Shown here: positions 45,141 to 64,000 of the stretch, piece by piece | How the letters are laid out: each line of letters opens with the position of its first letter | Numbering within the stretch: position 1 is the stretch's first letter | NCBI GenBank assembly: GCA_903813345.2 | Contig: CAIIXF020000003.1 | Span: 19,358,931 to 19,422,930 of the forward strand | Length of the DNA stretch: 64,000 nt | From: Owenia fusiformis | Taxonomy: Eukaryota > Annelida > Polychaeta > Sabellida > Oweniidae | Direction: 5' to 3' | Translations under genes and position numbers: made by a program | The notes under the pieces: model-generated | What the model saw: only the letters and a program-made list of their open reading frames with translations | What the model was told of the DNA's origin: nothing | Databases searched by the model: none

Positions 45141-45895
45141 GTTTGGTGACTTACAGTAAATACTGAATTGACATTAATAGACAACTGGTTTTACAGTACT
45201 GAATTGACAGTAATAGACAAGTGGTTTTACAGTACTGAATTGACAGTAATAGACAAGTGGTTTTACAGTACTGAATTGACAGTAATAGACTAGGGGTTTT
45301 ACGGTACTGAATTGACAGTAATACACTAAGGGTTTTACAGTACTGAATTGACAGTAATACACTAAGGGTTTTACAGTACTGAATTGACAGTAATAGACTT
45401 GGGGTTTTACAGTACTGAATTGACAGTAATACACTAAGGGTTTTACAGTACTGAATTGACAGTAATAGACTTGGGGTTTTACAGTACTGAATTGACAGTA
45501 ATAGACTAAGAGATTTACAGTAAATATTGAATTGACTGAAATAGACAAGCGGTTTTACAGTACTGAATTGACAGTAATAGACAAGTGGTTTTACAGTACT
45601 GAATTGACAGTAATACACTAAGGGTTTTACAGTACTGAATTGACAGTAATACACTAAGGGTTTTACAGTACTGAATTGACAGTAATACACTAAGGGTTTT
45701 ACAGTACTGAATTGACAGTAATACACTAAGAGTTTTACAGTACTGAATTGACAGTAATAGACTTGGGGTTTTACAGTTCTGAATTGACAGTAATAGACTA
45801 AGAGATTTACAGTAAATACTGAATTGACTGAAATAGACTAGAGGTTTCACAGGAAATACTGAATTGACAGTAGTAGACTGTTTTTGCAGTAAATG
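45141..45895. repeat. 36-bp minisatellite, about 20 units
   Basis: Unit TTTTACAGTACTGAATTGAC plus AGTAATAGACTAAGGG, with variants (ACACTAAGG, AGACAAGTGG, AGACTTGGG). Diverged units with CAGTAAATACTGAATTGACTG occur at about 45510-45540 and 45810-45890. Because 36 is a multiple of three, several frames stay open for 120-190 codons without being genes. Confidence 0.95.
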
Positions 45896-46127
45896 GTCAA
45901 TTGACAGAAATAAACCAGGACTCACATTTGCTCTACAGTGAGCACATGGCGGCGGTAACTTCACAAATCGCTATCGAAAATCTACATTGTACTGCTTGTC
46001 CCTATATTTCACGCTGCACATTTCTCTCGATTTTGGGGAGCTATGGCTGCTGTATCGTTGGCGTATCAAATGTGACAGGCATTCTGGTATTACCACCAAA
46101 ATTCATATATATTTATACATGATATAA

Positions 46128-46133
46128 TTTATT
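46128..46133 (-). terminator. Candidate poly(A) signal of TRAPPC2L
   Basis: TTTATT on the plus strand, AATAAA on the coding strand, 211 bp beyond the stop codon. Confidence 0.35.
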
Positions 46134-46343
46134 ACATATTTACATTTTATACAAAATAAAGTTGGCTGCGATGACAAAACTGACTTTATGGAATGCTCAG
46201 ACTTAATGTTCAATTCAAATAGGATGTTTCAAAATGTTGCAGATTACTAGTGTCCATTTAGTATTTGATTTGTAGGATGAACTGTATTCACTATGCATGT
46301 TCTTCTAAAGTGGCTATGTCTGTTTAATAGTATGTTGTTTATC

Positions 46344-49300
46344 TCAGTCTTGAAGCATCATAGAATTAACTATTCTTTCAAAAGCCCTGAAAAATAATAT
46401 ATGGTATGAGTATTATTTGAAACAAAAGCCAACTTACGAAATACATATTTATAATATGACACCATATTCCAACTCATTTAAATTAAAGATGACTTTTTTT
46501 AATTTAAATGTTTAAAATGGATTTATATAACTGGAACTCAACTCTATCTTTTATCAATATCAATAGCAATAGCAAGGTTGAATGTGTTCGTGTAAGTAGG
46601 TGTTCACCACAAAGACAATTTTATACAGAAGTCGGTGGAGTATGTGCTGAGAATGGATGTTCATCAGACACATGTGTTCACTAAAGAGAGGTGTTCACTA
46701 AGACAGGTTTCACTGTATATATTAGTTCAACAAGTTAAACCTAGTCTGGGCCTTATTTCTTATCTGACATATCTTGTGGCCCGCCCTAGGTTTAACATCC
46801 ATGCCTATTCGGCCCTTGGTGCAAAAAATATAATGGTGGGAACAAGAACATTCAGATTAATAAATAAAAGCCGTGGTATTGGGTTTAACTTGTTGAACTA
46901 TGTATGTATATTAACTTTGTACTTACTTAGAGGTGATGTTTTCACCTGGAGTATAAAAGGGATTGCACAGCATATCTACATAAGCATTGTGAAGTTTCCG
47001 GAACATCTGAAAAAGCAAATGAAATTTCACATAGCATAGATTATGATTCCATTATTATTTTTTTATTCATAGAATTTATTTTATAAATACACATACATTG
47101 TACACTTGTAGTGGCTTTGCTAGTTCCATTATCTATCAGGTTTTAACATGTTGCCTGTTAAAATGTTAAATGGTTAACAACATTGATTTTGATTATCTGT
47201 TTTCAGATCAAACTACCAATGAGATCAATGTGTAGATTCTACTTCTTAAGAGGAAAAACAAAGCTAATTTAGTTATGGTTAATCCATCCCCATATAATGG
47301 AATTAGATTGTTACTGATTTGCTTTCTGATTTGCATCCGCATCTTGACATTCATCGAAATCACAGTTTGTTAAGTTGTGGTTAAGTCCCCATTGATGGTT
47401 TACTGAATTTTGTTCACTTGAATTTTCACAAATGCAATCATTGTTTACCCCTGCCCTTTGGTGTACACTGATTTTATTCCTCAACCCTTTGGAACTACAG
47501 TAACATACTTACACTTCTTATTTCATTGTCCCTTAGTGAGGTGTTTGATGTTTCTACTACAATAACAAACTTTATTTTAGTATTAGTAACATATCCATAT
47601 CTAAAAGAGAGTTAAGAAAAATACACTTTTCAATAATTGCACCATTTGGGTCTTTATCTTAACCACTGGACCTCCAGAAAGTGTGCAGGTCTTCTGTGTT
47701 AACAAACGGAATGTACTTGAGTGGTACAGGGGGCAAATCCAATACCAGGAGCAGTAGTTTGTGTTTTGTGCAGTTGGTGCAGGCCCGTAGCCAGGGGGGT
47801 TCGGAGGGTTCGGGCGAACCTCCCCCCCCTGGCCAAAATTTCTTTCAAAATCATGCAGTTTTTCACCATTCTGGCCATTTTTTGTGTGATTTTTGGCCAA
47901 ATATGCCAAAGTGAACCCCCCCCCTAGAATTTTTGGGAAAAGTGAACCCCCCCTTGAAAAATTCTGGCTACGGGCCTGGGGTGAATGTATCTGATTATCC
48001 AATGGAATAACTATGCTAATAGCTCACACTGAGCCAAAGAGGGGACAATCACAGTGTCATTGAATGTGGTGTTTGGATAATCTCCTTTTCTGTATTATGG
48101 AAATACCAGTATTGATTTTACACATACAAGTAATGTGCATGTGCACCTAGTATCAATCATCTGATCATCACAAAATTTGCAGGGCTCTCACCAGGAAATA
48201 TTTTTACATGCTTTTATTGTATATTCAGTCAAGTTTAGACTGTAGAAACAGTCATGATTTGCCAATAGGTTGTGGATGAAGCTAAATAGAGTGTGGTGCT
48301 GTGCCACAGTCTAAAAGCCTGGCGAGAGCCCTGATTTGATCTGATTTTCCAAAATTTGAAGAGAAAAATATATATGTATGATATGTACAAGGATCAAGTG
48401 TATAACTATATAATCAACTTATAGGGAGAACTTCCCACTATCCTTGGATATGTACTATTATGTATACCATAGTCTAGGAAAAGGATACACTTTATAATCT
48501 TCAGTTGGGTATAATAGTCCAAGATAAAGTTCTCTCAGGTCATTGGCAGTCTTTCCTACAGCTGACACTTTCTCCTCAACAACATCAAGGGACGTATGGA
48601 CCGTGTAGTAGAATTTCAATTCATTTTCTGTTGGTATTGTCTTGATAAACAACGGATAGTTCTGAAAGTAAACAGATGTTTTAATTGATTATTTTATGTC
48701 ACCATTTTATGATCAGTCACCACCTATCATATACCACGGGCTCTATCAGATGGTAGAGCCCATGCATATACCTATAATATAATTTAGGTGCTGACTGACT
48801 GAGAGACAGTACAGTCTTATCTATAACATGTACATGATGTACATTATAGTCTGAAGTCCGTTTCAAAATTCCATTGAGAACTTTGAATCTAAAAAATAAG
48901 CAAAGGACCATGTTGCAACAGCGTATAAAAAATAAAAACATACGTGTATGTACAAGACCTAACTTTTGTATATTTCTGATAGTTATGTATAATGTGCTGC
49001 TAAGCTGTGGACTTATGTAGTTTAGGGAGTTTCAGCCATGTTAATTTTTTCGAAAATAACATGTCAGAGAAATAACATATCAAAATATAAGAGGCCACCT
49101 GTCAATATTCAAAACTAACCAAAATATACAAAAGTTAGGTCTTGTACATATGTTTTTATTTTTCATATATTGTTGTAATTTGGTCTTTTGATTGCTTATT
49201 TTTAGATTCAAAGTTGTGTATGGAATTATGAATCTGACTGTACAGGTTCCACTTTTATACAGTACATATTTTGTGGGAGTTGTTTTTAGGTGAATCTCCA

Positions 49301-49647
49301 AATACTGCTGTTAGTGCCAATCGTTATCCAGATTACTTTATAAAGTGGTTTATGATTAGGTATTTTTCTGGAGTAATCACACTAATCTTTGCACCAAATA
49401 ATTATTTCAAACTTACATGTATGTTTCTATTCAAATGTACATAACCCGGAAGTAAATGGAATTTTAGAAAGGATTCCCCATTAAATTTGCGGAATCTAAT
49501 GTATCGGGTTTCTATGAATTTAGCAAAAATGTTCTATATGTATTGATGATACACAACGCCAAATAATAGATGTGTGTGACACTTGATTTAACGGCTATTA
49601 AGGAAAATATCTACCTCTTTTGCAATTACTGAGACACAGACTGCCAT
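46344..49647 (-). CDS. TRAPPC2L: TRAPP complex subunit 2-like protein
   Basis: Five exons on the minus strand: 49647-49615, 48661-48489, 47600-47513, 47006-46927, 46386-46344. Joined phases are consistent and give 138 residues (human about 140). The product is a longin-fold (sedlin-like) subunit of the TRAPP tethering complexes, which act as Rab exchange factors in ER-Golgi and endosomal traffic. Exon 1 reads [11 protein letters not shown]; exon 2 has PTENELKF and [14 protein letters not shown]; exon 3 [11 protein letters not shown] and SLRDNEIRS; exon 4 [18 protein letters not shown]; exon 5 [14 protein letters not shown]. Each matches the vertebrate protein segment by segment. Exons as short as 33 and 43 nt make it easy to miss. 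A decayed MITE lies in intron 4 and a better one in intron 2. It is head-to-head with SUPT16H. Confidence 0.93.
46590..46717. mobile_element. MITE copy (CAGTARAACCTG family), right part
   Basis: GTAGGTGTTCACCAC, ACAGAAGTCGGTGGAG, CACTAAAGAGAGGTGTTCAC and ACAGGTTTCACTGTA follow the order seen at 10130-10229. The left end is lost. It lies in TRAPPC2L intron 4. Confidence 0.65.
47780..47978. mobile_element. MITE with CAGGCCCGTAGCCAG inverted ends
   Basis: CAGGCCCGTAGCCAG at the left and CTGGCTACGGGCCTG at the right are perfect 15-bp inverted repeats. The inside holds G and C runs and TTTTTGGCCAAATATGCC. The element lies in TRAPPC2L intron 2. Diverged relatives are at 19756-19925, 56211-56421, about 56906-57010 and 63540-63652. 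The target duplication is not clear. Confidence 0.85.
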
Positions 49648-49774
49648 ATTGGATTTTTAAGCCAATCGAAATTGTTGTAACAAATATTTGCTTATATGAC
49701 GTCACATTTTAACTCCCGCCATTTTGTCATTTTGAAGTCGACATCAGCACATTTTTGCTGAAAAAGCCGACAAA
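49648..49774. promoter_or_regulatory. Bidirectional promoter, TRAPPC2L / SUPT16H
   Basis: 127 bp separate the divergent start codons. In it are a perfect CRE palindrome TGACGTCA (49697-49704), CCAAT boxes in both orientations (ATTGG 49648-49652 and CCAAT 49662-49666), and CCCGCCATTTTG at about 49715-49726, which combines an E2F-like and a YY1-like core. CRE plus CCAAT plus YY1 without TATA is typical of housekeeping bidirectional promoters in animals. Confidence 0.7.
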
Positions 49775-63999
<14,225 letters not shown>

Positions 64000-64000
64000 C

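Larger units (their letters stand above)
41249..46343. other. TOP1 3' flank, gene-free
   Basis: Holds the TOP1 3' UTR (candidate AATAAA at 43071-43076), a GTACACTCATGTTGATG minisatellite (41880-42590), AT-rich sequence, and a 36-bp minisatellite (45141-45895). The long open frames here come from repeat periodicity. No exon of a known family was found. Confidence 0.6.

Noticed and set aside
45141-45895. CRISPR-like array of regular 36-bp repeats
   Set aside because: The repeats are contiguous without unique spacers, and the genome is eukaryotic; it is a minisatellite.
45151-45964. Open frames of 124-191 codons on the minus strand
   Set aside because: They are translations of the 36-bp minisatellite; the unit is a multiple of three, all frames repeat, and there is no domain or splice context.
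48458-48652. Isolated TRAPPC2L exon as a pseudogene fragment
   Set aside because: The remaining four exons were found on the same strand with matching phases, so the gene is complete.

Overview
The window is animal nuclear DNA, AT-rich, with many short exons (31 to 331 nt) bounded by GT-AG introns of about 0.1 to 4 kb and with dense short DNA-transposon remnants and minisatellites. The encoded proteins are close to vertebrate ones, while gene spacing is compact and the repeats are not vertebrate-like. The best reading is a non-vertebrate metazoan, probably a marine invertebrate; the phylum cannot be fixed from the sequence alone.

Layout. 1-8221: no recognisable gene; a 639-bp mariner-type foldback element, a two-copy 505-bp higher-order tandem repeat and a pair of NRF-1-like motifs. 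8222-10826 (+): an unrecognised two-exon type I membrane protein with a tyrosine-rich tail, with a mariner relic and a small MITE in its intron. 12662-15750 (-): FAM210A (DUF1279, mitochondrial). 16003-24761 (+): RNMT (mRNA cap guanine-N7 methyltransferase), head-to-head with FAM210A. 27467-41248 (+): TOP1 (DNA topoisomerase IB), complete in 20 coding exons. 41249-46343: TOP1 3' flank with two minisatellites. 46344-49647 (-): TRAPPC2L (TRAPP vesicle-tethering subunit), five small exons. 49775 to the right edge (+): SUPT16H (SPT16 of the FACT histone chaperone), 19 exons seen, C-terminal acidic part beyond the window.

The exon models were built by hand by matching splice sites to reading phase; every junction in the five recognised genes keeps frame, and no frameshift or internal stop was found. 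Four of the five are housekeeping genes of gene expression or trafficking: RNMT caps Pol II transcripts, TOP1 relieves transcriptional supercoils, SPT16 moves nucleosomes for Pol II, and TRAPPC2L serves ER-Golgi traffic; FAM210A acts in mitochondria. Two divergent pairs share short intergenic promoters: FAM210A/RNMT (252 bp between start codons) and TRAPPC2L/SUPT16H (127 bp, with a perfect CRE palindrome and a YY1-like motif).

The introns are a museum of non-autonomous transposons, several with exact target-site duplications that can be read directly: TA, TTAA, a 5-bp class (two copies, each exactly 205 bp) and an 8-bp class (746-bp near-perfect palindrome). No CRISPR, prophage or bacterial features are present. 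The strongest candidates for something undescribed are the orphan tyrosine-motif membrane protein, the sense-biased intronic MITE family, and the exon-tail duplications in TOP1 and SUPT16H.
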